From NCBI GenBank assembly GCA_009760855.2, contig WPIO01000019.1, positions 5,622,501 through 5,686,500 of the forward strand: 64,000 nt of DNA, written 5' to 3'. Each line of letters opens with the position of its first letter. Position 1 is the stretch's first letter. The position numbers and the translations under genes were made by a program. Under the pieces are notes generated by a model. The model was not told where the DNA came from. It worked only from the letters and a program-made list of their open reading frames with translations, and did no database searches. Source of the DNA: Cristatella mucedo. Its lineage: Eukaryota > Bryozoa > Phylactolaemata > Cristatellidae. Positions 1 to 47,235 of the stretch are shown in pieces.

Positions 1-34633
<34,633 letters not shown>

Positions 34634-34735
34634 GTCGAGGCAGCTTGCTGAGAGACCACTTCTCTTCTTCCGGTGGCTATACGAAGAAAAGCGCACAAGC
34701 AGGCATCAATCTTATCGGCATCAGCGGCTTCGGCA

Positions 34736-34738
<3 letters not shown>

Positions 34739-34781
<43 letters not shown>

Positions 34782-34876
34782 ACTTCTTCTCACTTTCTCT
34801 ATCTCACTCTCTCTTCCACTCTCTCTTCCACTCTCTCTCCCACTCTCTCTCTCTCTCTCACTCGCTCTCCCTCACC

Positions 34877-34927
<51 letters not shown>

Positions 34928-34962
34928 CCTCTCTCGTTCTCTCTCTCTCTCACTCTCTCCGA
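34739..34962. repeat. (CT)n-rich compound microsatellite
   Basis: Several CT tracts joined by cact and ttcc variants. It starts about 105 bp upstream of the FAM13 start codon, so it lies in its 5' UTR or the adjoining intron. Confidence 0.95.
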
Positions 34963-35924
34963 CCAGATGCCTTCACTAGCATGCCAGAGCTGGGGCTGCC
35001 GGGTATTGGGTTTATGGAGATATGTATAAGATGTGAACACGAAAGGGTTCTAGGCAATGCGATAACTCATTTTCTTTTTTTGCTGCATTCTTCTTCAAGA
35101 AAACTCTAGAAAAGAGGCAGAATGGTTTTGGGCAGGTCTCGTCCAGCTACTTTTCGAAAGCCACTCATCGGCAGTCTAACGTTTTAACGTTCACTAACGT
35201 TCCTCACACACTGTTCAAGGTCTTAGAAACCGAATGAGGTTACTTCTTTATCTGAGTGAGGTGGCCTCTTAGTCTATTTCTCCTCGAGTACCTGAATATT
35301 TGTGAAAGTCGTCTAGCTGTCTACCGTCAGCACGACTGGCAGGGCATTGCACAACTACTCCTGCTGGCAGTCTGCGATCAATACGCATTAGAGAATCTTT
35401 TCTAGAGAGCAGCCACCGAGAAAACTTGGCTCGGCTAGAGGAGACATAGCCGAGTAGATGCTAATCGTGCACGCAGATGCATGCAACTATGCAGCATGCC
35501 GCAGAATGAGGTGCAAGCACTTCTCAGTGTTACCGGGCTCGGCAGTGCATCGTGCCCCTAGTACACGGCCACTTGCTTCCAGATTGCACCCGCAAATAAA
35601 ATAGAGGCACCGAGCCATGCAGCACTGGTGATCCCAGAAAAAAAGGAGGAGATCCATTTCAAAATAAGGTGCACTATTCACGAGTATCCTGCATAGTACG
35701 ATACAGCACCGTGCCAAAAGATTCTTCGTTGAATTCCTGCCGATGCTGGCAGGATTCATAACTGGTATCTCGGCACTTGGAGTCGGTCATGCTAACAGTA
35801 GCCCTTATGGCAAGATAACCAATAAGATATTATGGCATCTTAGTGCCCTATAGTGATACCCACGCTGCCGATGCTCTGGTGTGCTAAAAAGAAGTAAGAC
35901 GCCGGCAGTATGCCATTGCCACCG

Positions 35925-36065
35925 TCTCTTGGCCCAGTGGTGAGGTGCTTGTACATCGTCGAAACCCAAGTCGAGGAAACGAGTCCTTCAGCAGGCAGTC
36001 CGCTATTGCTATCTGCAAGTGGCCGAAAGCCATCAAGGCTCCCCTGCTGGTATGAGGCCAATAGG
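35925..36065 (+). mobile_element. SINE-B, degenerate
   Basis: A-box-like cttggcccagtggtgaggtgct (35929-35950), B-box-like gaaacgagtcc (35976-35986), body gctattgctatctgcaagtgg, and a weak tatgaggcc end. Confidence 0.6.
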
Positions 36066-37454
36066 CCTGCTGCTCTTCACTTTAAAAAGACAACCAATTT
36101 TGTTTCTTTAACTTACCGGTTTGTTTGACACTAGATTATATACTTATTAATTTTTATATGCTGTACTTGCTGACAAGTCAGGTCATAAGTTAGCTCAGAA
36201 GAAGCCAGCAGAGGTTGCACAGGCTTCTTTGGCACCTCATCAAGGATTGGAACGAGTATAATCCAATCTCGAAGTAACCAGGGCCTGAACAACTCATTCC
36301 GGCAAGAATCCCTTTGTGCAGATCAATCGTGCTCGTGGAAAAATGAGTCAGCTTTGCAGTGGCCAAACATCCTGTTGAGATGTTTCGGGTCAAACGCATG
36401 CCTTTGGCAACAATTCATCCTGGTCATTTCAAGATCACCAGAGAACTAGGTATCGATCGAAATCCTTCGGCTTGCAAGCACAGGGCCGGTCACAAGGCAA
36501 TTTCTCAGAAGGTTGTACATAAAAAGGATTTTCGTTCACTTGGTTGCTTTGCTTATCAGCCGAATGCCATTTAGCGCCGTGTTTCTGCATTGACAGGACA
36601 TGAGAGCACAATCCAGAGATCCCATTGTAAGCTATGCACTAGCAGCTGAGGCCTGTGCTACAGACCAACGATAATGAGGGCCGGGCCCGAACATCGGAGG
36701 TAGAGACCGAGATAAAGCACGTTGCAAAACTCTCAGCTGAGTCAACAGGACGTGTTCACAACAGACCGGCGGCTGTAGCAGCTACCCACAGGTGCAGCCC
36801 TATGGGGGAGGGGAGGTGGTAGATAGGAGCTAAATCCACTGGCCATATGCAGGGCGACGACCAGCACCGGAAAAATAGGGTGGCCATGCCAGAAACTGCC
36901 ACCGGGAGAGAAGTCGCTGCTTTCCCCATCACATCTGCCTCTGCGAAGTCACTGCTGTTGGGCTATGAGCCTCCTTGCTCCACTTTCCCAACTGCGTTTT
37001 TCGGCAAGGTGCAATGCAGCCGTGGACTTCTCTCTAGCAGAAGTCTCTCCACCTCCCAGCTGGAGCAGTAGGCAAAGCTCGCACGGGTCTTCCAGATCTG
37101 TCTTGGCCGACCTGGCGACCTTGGACCACGTGTAAGAATAAGAAACAGATTGTTAAGGAGAAAATGCATGCCTCCACACCAAAACTGCAAGGTCACAACC
37201 CGCCGGGCCTAGGCTGCCAAAGCAGAAGACCCGAAGTTGCTGCAGAACATGGTCTCAACCGGCTAAACCACAAGCCGTCTGATGGAGTGCATTCGTAAAC
37301 TCACTGCCGACGACATCGGCAAGGACGAATGGCGGCCACATAGCGGGGCTACCAGCTGACCCAGTATATTTTGCAAAGCCTTAACTCTGCTGGCTGCTAC
37401 CCTGGTCAGCAGCCAAGCAACAGATATGACGGGTCAGAACTGGCCATCCAGGTA

Positions 37455-37560
37455 ATGATGATAATAATAATAAGGCATTTGCATAGTAAATTCATCTCTG
37501 TCTAGGCACTTAACATATGCTGCAAAAAAAACATGGTCCAATGGTAAAGAGGAGACATCC
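37455..37560 (-). mobile_element. L2-A solo 3' tail
   Basis: Reverse-complement tail: an (AAT)n-like run at 37458-37472, then tctgtctaggcacttaacatatgctgc. Divergent copy. Confidence 0.65.
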
Positions 37561-38841
37561 CTCCCCCCCCCCCTAGCAAAGCTTCCTCCTATCATTGTGG
37601 TCAGCATTGGACATGTGGTAACAATTTGAGCAGCACGGGCCCTGATCGAACCAGCCCGAACCAACAGACTAACGGGAATCCATCATTTATCGAGGGGGCC
37701 TCCGGAAGCCCTCTGCCCGAGCAGGACAAGAAAACGCGATTGCTAGCATAGGTTTAGCTAAGGCTGAGGTGCAACACCATCGGCCGGCAAAAGCAGCTGG
37801 CTGGATGCTATAGGATGAGTCTCAGTCCAGCTCCGTCGGTGCGGCGGCTGCTGCTGCTGCCATGGTGGAGGCACGCAGTTCGTGGCCACTAAAGCCGGCA
37901 GGGGATGGCGCATTGAGCAAACACACGGGTGAGCTAGCTTGGCGTTGCAGCGGGCCACGGTCTCAGCAGCAGCATGCTGCTGCTGCTGCTGGGACCTGCC
38001 TTGTCCACTCCCACTTGTACGACTGGCTCCCGACTTCTTGATGCCGACTCCGAGCAGCCAACGCGTCATGGGGGCCCAGTTTACCCGTGTGCGGCTCCAA
38101 TAGAGCGCCCAGCTCACATGGAGGAGGCCAGTGCCGCTGCATCAGTGCCGCCTGAAAGCTCACGGCCGTTTGGACACTCGCGAAGCTCGAGAAACTGCTA
38201 GCGAATGCCGTGTCGCGGTCGGTTCGTCTCTGCCCGGCACAAAGATGATCTGGCGATCGCGGAGGCAAAGTCCCGTCCTCACTCGTCTCGGCCTGGGCTG
38301 GCCAGGCTGGCAGAGAAGGGATCACAATCGCCGGCGCTCGGCCGGAGACGCACGAAAGCAGCGAGAGAACCAGTCGGCTGCTCTAGCACCCGACGGAAGT
38401 GAGAGCGACAGCACAGCGTACTTGCACGTCGGCCGCGAATCAGAGCGGCAGCAACTCGGCACGGCTGAGCACCGGAGGTGCGGTCACCAACCTGCGATGG
38501 GCAGGCGTCTGCCACTCAGACGCCGGCTGCTCGAATGCTCGTCAGCAGACGCCCCATGCTGCTGGCCACCTCGCTGCCCACCAATCGGAGGAGACGGCGT
38601 GCGTAGCTAGCTTGGCTGTCGACCTGCGACACTCTGTGTGGACGATCCCTAGAGTGGAAAGTGGATGTGCTGCCAAGAGAGCATCACCACTAGCATGATG
38701 CGCGCTGCTGGGAATGCACGGTGCGCACTTGGCATCGATACGCATGCAGCAGCTATGGGAAGTTGCAAGGTGAAGGACCAAGTCGTCGAGCTCACGCTGG
38801 CTGGTCTACCGAGCGCATGGTGGCACACTCAAAGCGTAGGC

Positions 38842-38888
38842 GCAACCTCTCGTTGCGCAACCTCTCGTTGCGCAAAATCTCGTTGCAA
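38842..38888. repeat. 15-bp tandem repeat, three copies
   Basis: Units of cgttgcgcaacctct at 38856 and 38871 with a partial copy before and a diverged one after. Confidence 0.9.
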
Positions 38889-41239
38889 AACCGGCAGCCA
38901 TTGGCCTTCGCCTCACACAACGAGGGAAAGGTGCTAAGCCAACTGCACCAAGGAAGTCAGTCGAGAAAAAAGAGGGCTGAAAAGGGAAGAGCCGGACGCA
39001 GATATGGGAGGAGAGAAACAACGTCAAATGCTCGGTAATCCGACGGCTTCGAGAGCAGCAGGAAGCAGCTGCCGAGTGGTGCCAGGGCCCATTGAGGCCT
39101 CCTTATATTGTGGGCTCCGTACGAGTGGCCGATACTCGAAAGGCTGCCCTGCATCAGAGACAGCACACAGCAGCAACGCCTCGGTGAAGCACAGAGCCAC
39201 AGCCATAAAATAGCTACACTAACTGAAAGTTCGAGCTGATAGACGAAAAATGGTTGATGGGGAGAGGGGGTACCGGCAGAAACAGGACAACTACACGGAA
39301 TGAGCGCAACACGGGCAAGGAAGACAACCAGCAAACGAAAGCACAGACGGGCAAGGCGAGGCGAGCCATGCATGATGCCGACATTGTGGTCAGCATGAAG
39401 AGCAACGAACGCAGCACAACATGTTGCCGTGATGGCAAGTGCTGCAACATGTTGAGAGGCAGAAGATGAACTTGCACCGTGCTCACGACGAGCAGAGCCG
39501 AGTGCGATGCCCGCTTGAAAGTATCAGTGCTTTGACCACGTCAGATCAGAAGGAAGCCCAGGCAGCCACACACCCTCGTGCTTCGACAAGCTGACAAAAA
39601 CTAGCCTACCAGCCGACGTGACTACGAAGGTGGAGTGGCGGAGGAGGCATGCACGGAGCGGAGCGCCGCGTGCGAATGTTCTCGGCTCAGTCACGGCCGA
39701 CCGCTACTCGATTGCTAGCAGCCACTTAATTGTACTAGCACTAAAGGCAGTCAAAACTGCTTCCCCGGGTCACAGACTGCTGCCATTGCAAGTAAGGTGC
39801 GATAGCGAGAACGACCGGCGACACCGCAGGCTCTGGCCGGCCCTGTAAAGCTTGGCTCCTGCATGGCCAATCGGCCAAGTGCACACATTGGCAACCACCC
39901 ACTGACGGGCTCGCCTGCAGTAGGCAGGCCTGCACTGATCACTTGCAAGCTGATATCGAAGTATACTCCGAGGGATGTTTGAGTCCAGTTCTGCATTTGC
40001 TGCGAGCTGCCGTTTCACTCTTGGGGGGGGGGGGCCTAACGCATGCAGGCCACCCAGCCTAGCCAGGCAGACTACCTACATACTCTTCCGACCATGAAAG
40101 TGTAACTATTAATAGTGGCTTGACACTAGTCAGTTTTCCATCCATATGCCAAACGACTGGGGGGGGGGTGGCAGAGCTACTTCAAAGGCAGGCTGCAGTA
40201 ACCCGAAGCAGCTGCAATCCGAATAGCTGTGGTAGAAGTGACACGCACCACAGTCACAGTCAGGCACTCATACATAGATGGCTTTTGCAAGCTGCCATGC
40301 CTCGGCACCGCAGCCACGAGCACCAGGCGCCTCCGAGCGCTGCACTAGCCAAACATGCGAGGCAGTGGCTCCGGCTGGGAACAGAAATACTCCCCCAATA
40401 AAAGCACTGGGCATGAGCCACTGGCGTCTGCATGCTCGTGACACGACGATTGTGTAAAACAGTCTCGTATGGACTCACCAGCTCAGAAAACCTCCAGGTC
40501 CCATCCTCGAGTGCGAGTCTCTTAGTTATCGGACTAGTATAGTTACAAAAGGTGGTCCTTAATTTCACACAGCTCTGATTTTGCAGCTTTACAGGTAGTG
40601 TATCCAAGCATCATGCACGTTGCGCAAAAGTTAGTTGTACTTAGACACAAGCAGGGGCATAGCCAGGACTAAAGCAATGGAAGGGTTGAAAGACCCTGAC
40701 CTTGCTGGAGGCACACAGTCATAGGAACGTAGAACATGCTGATTGGGCACCAAAGCCCGGCTGCTGTTGGGGTCGGTTGGGGGGCCGGCGGGGGAGGACC
40801 TACTGGCAACCTTTCCGGCCCCACACATGGACATCCTTTAGACAAATGCAGTCTTGCATTAAATGAGATCACAGGAGCATTTCGGCTGCCTCCCGCAACA
40901 ATTTGGCATCAGGCTGGACCTCGACCTTGGAGGCGTGTGCTACAAGGACACCACCTCCTCGAAATAGGCTAGTCTGAAAAGGTTAGTTAGACCTCTAAAA
41001 CCTCACTGTTCTTTGCATCAAGAGAGCTGAAGCTCCGTGCCCAAGGTATACAGCCCAGAAGTCTATTTCGATGCACTAAAAAGAGCTGTGTACCTGCATT
41101 CAAAGAGCCTGAAGTGGCTCTCACCGGAGGGTGTGCTGCTTGGCAAGCCTCTTCGGCCTGGCTAGAATAAAAACTCTGGATATATTATCACTCTGCGCAA
41201 AAATCTGTTAGTCGCTCACTGGAAATCAACTATGAAAGC

Positions 41240-41335
41240 ATATTCCCTTTGCAGCAAATGTAAAGCAACTAGAGAGAGATTAAGTTCTCTGAGGGCGCTT
41301 TATCAAGTGAATTATCATTATTATTATTATTATTC
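41240..41335 (+). mobile_element. L2-A solo 3' tail
   Basis: Tail with ccctttgcagcaaatgtaaagcaactagagagag, then gagggcgctttatcaagtg and (ATT)n at 41316-41334. Confidence 0.82.
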
Positions 41336-42533
41336 GCCAAAGCACACAGCTGGGGGCCCTTATTTGCCTCATCCATGAAAGCAGTATTGCTACCCAAAAG
41401 AAATATATGTGGTTTCTATTATTTGAAAGTCTTTAAATGGCAAATACACACCGAGGCTCACGGCGACAGCGCTGCCAGAACAAGCCTTTGGAGCCATTGT
41501 CAAATCTGCCGGCTAGCAACTCCAAGAAAGCATGAGGTGGCAGCCCGACGGAGCAACCAGACTTTAGGTGGAGGGATTTGAACTGAAAGTATTATAAAAA
41601 AGATTATCGATCGGTGGCACCTACTGCACCCTGCTTCCGGTTTGCCTTCCAGAAGCTAAAGTGCCAATTTGCATGCCCCTCCCCCCCATACAACCATGCA
41701 CAATGGCATGAGTCTGAGGGATGTGCAATCCAGAGTAATGGTTGTACATCCCACAGGGTCCTATAGGGCTTGTTATTAGTGGCCTTCTGGGTAGCTGCAT
41801 GCTTATCAATAAAGCGACTGGTTATTCTAGACACTAAGTGGTGAATGAATAGCCTCCTTTCAGAATTCCTTAACTTATAGTTTGACGGATTGGTTTGGGG
41901 CAGTCTGGTCCTGACTCATAGGTCAGACTCATTGGAAAGGGCTTTAGCCAACCAGCCCCTCAACACCCTCTCTAGACCCTTGTGCATCCGGTACTTACTG
42001 TTCGCAATAAAATAATTAGCAACTACCAGTGTTTAGGTGCCATCAGTAAAACAAGGCAGATAATGACCTCTTAGCCTAAGATTTCACCGACGATGCCGAA
42101 GCTCTAGAACGCAGCAATGCTTATACCAGATCTTTGCCCGGTAAGCCTCGAGGGTAGTTCAGCACCAGATCGTGGTCTCAGGCCAAAGTATACGAAACAA
42201 GCTCTGTAACAAGCAGCAAGTCACGTGACAATCTCCTAAGGGATGCATCCGCTTGAGAATGGTCAATGAAACTCTAGAATCAAGTTCCAATACCGACTAT
42301 GAAATATGCTGTCAGGTGTGCTGATTTTTTAGAAAACATGTCAGTGGCCCAAGTGTAAGCAGTAATCCATTTATGAGCAATGATCTCTGGGCCAACTCGA
42401 AAGTCACCTGCCCTATTCAGTGACCTAAAAGTGCAGTATCTGCAATAAATCTCGCCGAGTGCCACCACCACCACCCTGGTTCCTATCGAGGCTATCGAAC
42501 TCCCTCCCATTGGGGGGGAGGGGGCAAACAATT

Positions 42534-42572
42534 CACTTCCCACTAGGAAAGATTCACTTCCCACTAGGAATG
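42534..42572. repeat. 20-bp tandem duplication
   Basis: cacttcccactaggaa occurs twice, separated by agatt. Confidence 0.9.
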
Positions 42573-43399
42573 AAAACTTAAGCTAGATCCAAGGTCTGAG
42601 TTTTCCGGCCCACACATTCAGTAGTGCGCGAACAAACCCCCCCTATCGTCACTCAAAATGTCGTCTATTCCAGATGACAACAAACTACACCTACGAGTAA
42701 GTGCATGTACAGTACATTTAGGCAGGTAGAGAAGGCCCGATATATCCAAAATCTCTGCTTCCGACAGAGAGTGCAAGGCTCTCTGTTACAAGGTTGCTAA
42801 GACCCCACCCCACCATTCCTGCTTGCCTGGGTCCTGATGCATTATTACTATTATTGTTAACTCTTATTTAGTAGAGCACAGCTCTGGTGCAATGAGCCCG
42901 AAAGCATGCAAAAAAACAGCACCGTATTTCGTCTACACTGACACGAACGACTGACTGAAATGCCTCACCATCATTGTACCCTGGATGCCTGGACAGAGCC
43001 CTGATCAAGATGCACAAGGGTGGCCTGGAGCTGCTCCATCGATACGATACCGTGCGATTGGCCGAGCGAGCGACTTTCATTTTCCAGCGTTGGGCGAACC
43101 TGACTGCATGGCAGCAGCACGCAGCTACCTAGCCGGCTCGCAGCTGCCTAGCCGGCTTGCTGTCTCATGCGGCATGCACGAAGTTAACCCAACGGAGGTG
43201 CAAACTGGCCAGGCAGCAACATACTTTGCTTATATCAAAGGGTGTGGAGGCTGGCCTGCTGCTACTTTGGAGGACAGGCACGGTCAAATTCAGGCATGTG
43301 CTTGCGTGCAGCAAGCACATGCACTTCCTCAAAACGTATGGAAAGAAAAAACAGCTTGGCGCCCAATCCTTCCTTCCGGTCCTGCAGACCACCTCAGAC

Positions 43400-45400
43400 C
43401 TTTTGGATCTCACGGCATCTCTTGCCGAGTAGAGCGATTAAAACGAGTGGGTTCGCTTGGGAGGTTGCGTGCTGCGACGTCCAACCGTTTCGCTCTGCCG
43501 GCCACGCTTTTCATCTCTCGGCATTTTTTTAACTGTCGGTTTGGGCGACGCCGAGCTTGCCAGCTGCTGTCGACGAGGAAACGCTGGTGGCCAAGCTGGC
43601 GGCGTGGCGTGTCGCGAGCACATCGGGCGGGCAGGAACGGGCTCACAGGTAACTGCTCGAACGGCGCAGCGCGCGCTGCGCTTTTCGCAGGGATTTCTAT
43701 CTGGGCGCCGGCGCGAAACGGCAGACCAGAAAAAATGCCGAGCGGCGGCGTGCTTTCAGTTCTTCACGGAAAGTTTTAATTGTCTTCCGCAGCCCGCAGA
43801 CGATGCGAATCCTCGGTTCATCTGGGCGAGAGGCCTGGACGCGCTGCGCCGCCGCGGGAAGCTTAGGTGAGCCGCTGCACAGTTTGAACTACAACTCGGG
43901 TGTTCACGGCGGCGGCGGCGCCCGGAGTGGCTGGCTCGTCGCCCAACACATGCCGTACGGTCGACAACTGCGGCTCCCAGCCCACCGCACGGCTTCCACA
44001 GAGCCGAGAAATCACGGGGACGCCGCCCCGCGCTCTCGCTAACTGGTGAAAGGGACGCGAGCGCCGCAGCCGGGCGAGGACGCGCTGGTTGCGACCGCAA
44101 GGCACCTTCGCCGTACGTCCGGCGGCGGCGGACGGGCGCGCGTCTTGGGAGCGGGCGGCGGCAGTAGAAACCTCGTATGACTCCACGCGCCTCAGCCTTG
44201 CTTCTTACGGAGAGCGGCACCGATAACTGCCGACACTAGCTCAGGCGTCGTCGGGTTGCTAGGGCGAAAGCGCCGTCGGCCATAGCGAAGCCACCTGGCG
44301 TGACAATAAAGCCGACGCGAACTTGCTGGGATAAAACGTCGAAACGCCACCGTACAATGGTCATTGTCACCTATCGCGGAGATCTGCAGGAGACACCTTT
44401 ACTTACGGCCACAGGAAATCTTCAGCGCATGGCTATGCCTCAGCGGGCAGGCGGAGACGCCTTTCAGACCGCTCAATAAAAAAAAGGTGGAGCAGTCCCA
44501 TCATTCCCGGCTAGTCGGGTAGCTGCAATGGCTGCTCGCTGCCGCAAGTTCGTCCCTAATTTATTCAACAAAAGTAAATGTCAGAGTTGTTTCGGAAGTA
44601 AGGAGCATCATTCGGCAGAGGCATTAGAAGGAAGCAAAGTAAGTAAGACTTCTGTGCAAGTTCTGATGCGCGAGCTCGCCATCGGGAGCTGCGTCGCCCC
44701 CTCTCCGTCGTAATCGGGTTGCCCCTGCCGCGGCGTCGGCCTCCGCGCGCCGGCGAGAGTCGCCGTGCGAGCCGGGCCGCCGCGACGGGGAGTCGAGCGT
44801 GCACTACTTGTAACGAACGCTACGCTCCGCCGCGACCGTTCCCGCTTCGCCGAGGCGCTACCGCGCGCGCCCTGCCAAGGACCGGGGGGCTACCGCGTTA
44901 CGTGGGCCCGCGGCGCTGGCTGACTGGCTGTCGAGCGTCGCCGGCCAGGCCCGCTCGCAGGCCCCCCCCCCCGGCGGCACCGGCGTCGTGCGGCCCGAGA
45001 GCGCCTCCCTGGACCGTGCGCGCTTCGAGCGAGCGTGCGCGCCGACTTTCGAGGGTCCGGCGACAGCTTTCGTCGTTGGCTTTCGGGAAAGGCACCGCAG
45101 CGGCCGAGCGCCCTGGGCGCTGTCGTGCCCTGCCGGATGGGGGGCGGCTCGAAGGAGGGGGTCCTTCGAGGCACGCTGCGTGTCGCCTCTCGCTGCTGCT
45201 GAAGGCGAGAGCAGCCTGCGATTGTTGCCACGAGGCGCCCGCGAGGGGATGTGGGTTTTGTCACTTGGTGGGTGGCCTCGGCAGCTGCTGCTTCTGCTGT
45301 TGGCTCCTTCTCTCGGAGCCAGAGCAGCTCCCCCCCCCCCACCACCATCCCTCCCCCCCCCCGATTGGAGCCCTAGTCGACGCCTGCAGCGTCGGTGGCC
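43400..45400. promoter_or_regulatory. CpG-rich block upstream of and over MPRIP exon 1
   Basis: This 2 kb stretch is visibly richer in G+C and in CG dinucleotides than its surroundings, especially 43650-44280 and 44700-45250. It includes tracts such as ggcggcggcggcgcccg at 43908. Exon 1 of MPRIP lies inside it. It is probably a CpG-type promoter, and the position suggests it could also serve a transcript on the opposite strand such as the 5' end of FAM13. No TATA box was identified. Several long GC-rich open frames here (for example 42985-43779 and 44719-45450) look like composition effects. Confidence 0.55.
44528..44638 (+). CDS. MPRIP: MPRIP exon 1: CRKF...FNKSKC start
   Basis: 37 codons from ATG (context gctgcaATGG) to the donor GTAAGT at 44639. 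It reads [20 protein letters not shown] and continues [17 protein letters not shown]. It has Cys residues in a C-x2-C pair and the HSAEAL motif also found in insect outspread. It lies at the 3' edge of a CpG-rich block, which probably contains the promoter and 5' UTR. Confidence 0.9.
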
Positions 45401-46965
45401 GATTATCTCGCCTGCAGCCGACTGAACAGTTCGCTGCTTATCTGTATTAATGAGGTATCCTTTTGGCAGGCTTTTGGTGGACGACTTTCGTTGCATTTCA
45501 GTTCGGCCCTCCTCCCCCCTCGTCTGCACATGTACCTTCATGTCACACCTGCAGGTAGAGTTGTATGAGTAGCCAGCCAGTACCGTTGAGAGCTTTGAAG
45601 CCGAACCCGGATGCGCTGAAAGATTGCATTTCGTTGTATGGGGCAGCCACCGGCCGGCATGGAATGCTAGGGGCCGACCGGCAGATAGCTAACCGGAAAG
45701 CAGCTTGCCCTTGCTCCCTCCCCCTCCACTGCCGGAAGGGGGGAGGCGGTGACAATTGGCGAATGTCGTGGCCCAGAGCAAAGGTGGCTGCTGGCATTTG
45801 CCTTGCGATGTGGAAAAAGTTGTGAGATTTTTCCTGCTTCCACTGTATGGGGTGCTTGCTCTCTCGACGATGGTTAGTTGACCCCGTGCAGGCTGCAGGC
45901 AAGAAGAATTCTTTCCCAGCTCAATTGTCTTCACCTGGGGCCCACCGGGTCACGGATGCCAATTCCGTCAATCGACCAGCTGCCTAATTATAGGGGGCCT
46001 GCAGGCAGCTCATCGTGCTGCATGTCACGTATGTCGAGTTCTATAGGCAGTGGCCGAGTAGGTCTCGGTCAGTGTCTTCTCAGCCAAAAAGGTTCCTCAG
46101 GGCTGAGATACTCGACAAAACGTGCGGAACTAGCCCCAGCGCGGTACCGTCATTGGCCCCCCCCCCGGACTAATAGTAATAATAATAATAATGATACATT
46201 TGTATAGCACCCTCAGAGAACTTAATTTCTTTCTCGGCACTTTGCTGTTATGGAAGGAAGCTGCTCGAAGTCCCTCTCTCTCCCTTGCACGCAGTGCATG
46301 CAACCCCTTCCCCTCTATCGCCCCCCCCCAGTCCTTCCTAAGCCGGATTCAGCACGGTCTCATTGCAATACCATCAAATGTGCTAAAGCACACTCTGATC
46401 TGATGGTTGTGGCCGGTCCCCGGCAGGGTAATCACCAATAGTCGCCTGCCATTAATCGCCGGCTGCCACAGTGGAGCACGATCAGCATTGAAACGCCTGG
46501 CGGCGCTTTCTTGGTGCACACACACGTGCGCCTTCGAGCACGTGGGCGCATGCAGGCAGAGCTCCCTTCGTGTCGTATGTGCCGGAGTAAAGTGGCCGAT
46601 GCGCCAGTCTGCCGCCCCCCCCCCCCGTGGCAGGAGTCGATGTGCGATGCCTGCTGCAGCAAGCTGGTGCACGTGCGTCAATATGTGCTACACCGATGCC
46701 CTTTATGGCCCCAGTGTGAACAGTAGATCAAATTAGTTGTTTATTTCATACAATAGGTGATAATGATCACAATGGTTCACTCCATTTATTAGTTGTGCTG
46801 CATTGTTAGCTCTTTGGTCGGCAAAAAATGGCAAGCTAGCAGTCTCAATGGCAGCAGTGTAACGGCCGATTGCATTGCCTGCAGGCGGCACGAAAGATAT
46901 CCAAGTGCGCCTACCTATTCGTTGCACCGGATCTGGATTTTAACAACCCACTGCACAGATCAAAG
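44528..46965 (+). CDS. MPRIP: MPRIP/outspread-like gene, first two coding exons (3' part not found)
   Basis: Gene-level entry. MPRIP (p116Rip; outspread in flies) is a PH-domain and coiled-coil scaffold that binds RhoA, F-actin and the myosin phosphatase targeting subunit. Exon 1 gives the signature CRKFxPNxFNKSKCxxCF start. Exon 2 gives [20 protein letters not shown], the entry to the first PH domain (family: KCGYLFVAPDWDFxNPLxR). Junction phases are 0/0. The next expected exon (WQRRWFVLY... of the PH domain) is not seen in the remaining 17 kb, so the intron after 46965 is either very long or I missed a small exon. Confidence 0.88.
46168..46262 (-). mobile_element. L2-A solo 3' tail
   Basis: (AAT)n at 46175-46192, then tagcaccctcagagaacttaatttctttctcggcactttgctg, the reverse complement of the L2-A tail. 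It lies in the intron between MPRIP exons 1 and 2. Confidence 0.78.
46885..46965 (+). CDS. MPRIP: MPRIP exon 2: entry into the first PH domain
   Basis: Acceptor attgcctgcag at 46884 and donor gtgggt at 46966 enclose 27 codons in phase 0. The product [20 protein letters not shown] followed by NPLHRSK matches the beta-strand opening of the MPRIP/outspread N-terminal PH domain. The Trp of APDW in flies is Leu here. Past the donor the frame runs into intron sequence rich in ctg/ttg repeats. Confidence 0.9.
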
Positions 46966-47235
46966 GTGGGTCTGTTGCTGCATGCTGCATGCTGCTGCTA
47001 CTGTTTGGTTCTGCCACCTATTACTGCTGTTGCTGGTTGCTGGTTGCTGCTTCTGTTGTTGCTTGCTGTTGCTTCTTGCTGCTGCTGCTGCTTCTCTGCT
47101 AATACGGCGCTGGCTACATTATAAAAAGGGAACAGAGCGTGATTCGATGGCTTTGCTGCTACATCAAAGAGCCCTCCTCCTAGAGCTTGCCAGTGTAGGG
47201 CAGCTCTCCAGCCCATTCCCATCCCTCCTGCTCTA

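Larger units (their letters stand above)
34963..43400. other. Spacer between divergent FAM13 and MPRIP
   Basis: Contains one SINE-B (35925), two L2-A tails (37455, 41240) and short repeats. Otherwise it is unique sequence with rising GC from about 37.8 to 39.1 kb. The upstream noncoding exon(s) and promoter of FAM13 are expected here or in the CpG block. A minus-strand acceptor/donor pair at about 40529 and 40486 (taactaag ... gagctg|gtgagt) is one unproven candidate. Confidence 0.5.

Noticed and set aside
40487-40528. Candidate noncoding 5' exon of FAM13
   Set aside because: Good donor (gtgagt) and a plausible acceptor, but such pairs arise by chance and there is no independent support.
42985-43779. 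264-codon plus-strand open frame
   Set aside because: It lies in the GC/CpG-rich block, where stop codons are rare. Its composition drifts along the length, there is no recognisable motif, and frames on the other strand are also open.
44719-45541. Overlapping 140-240 codon frames on both strands
   Set aside because: A GC-composition effect downstream of the MPRIP exon 1 donor. Pro/Arg/Ala-rich with no similarity recognised.
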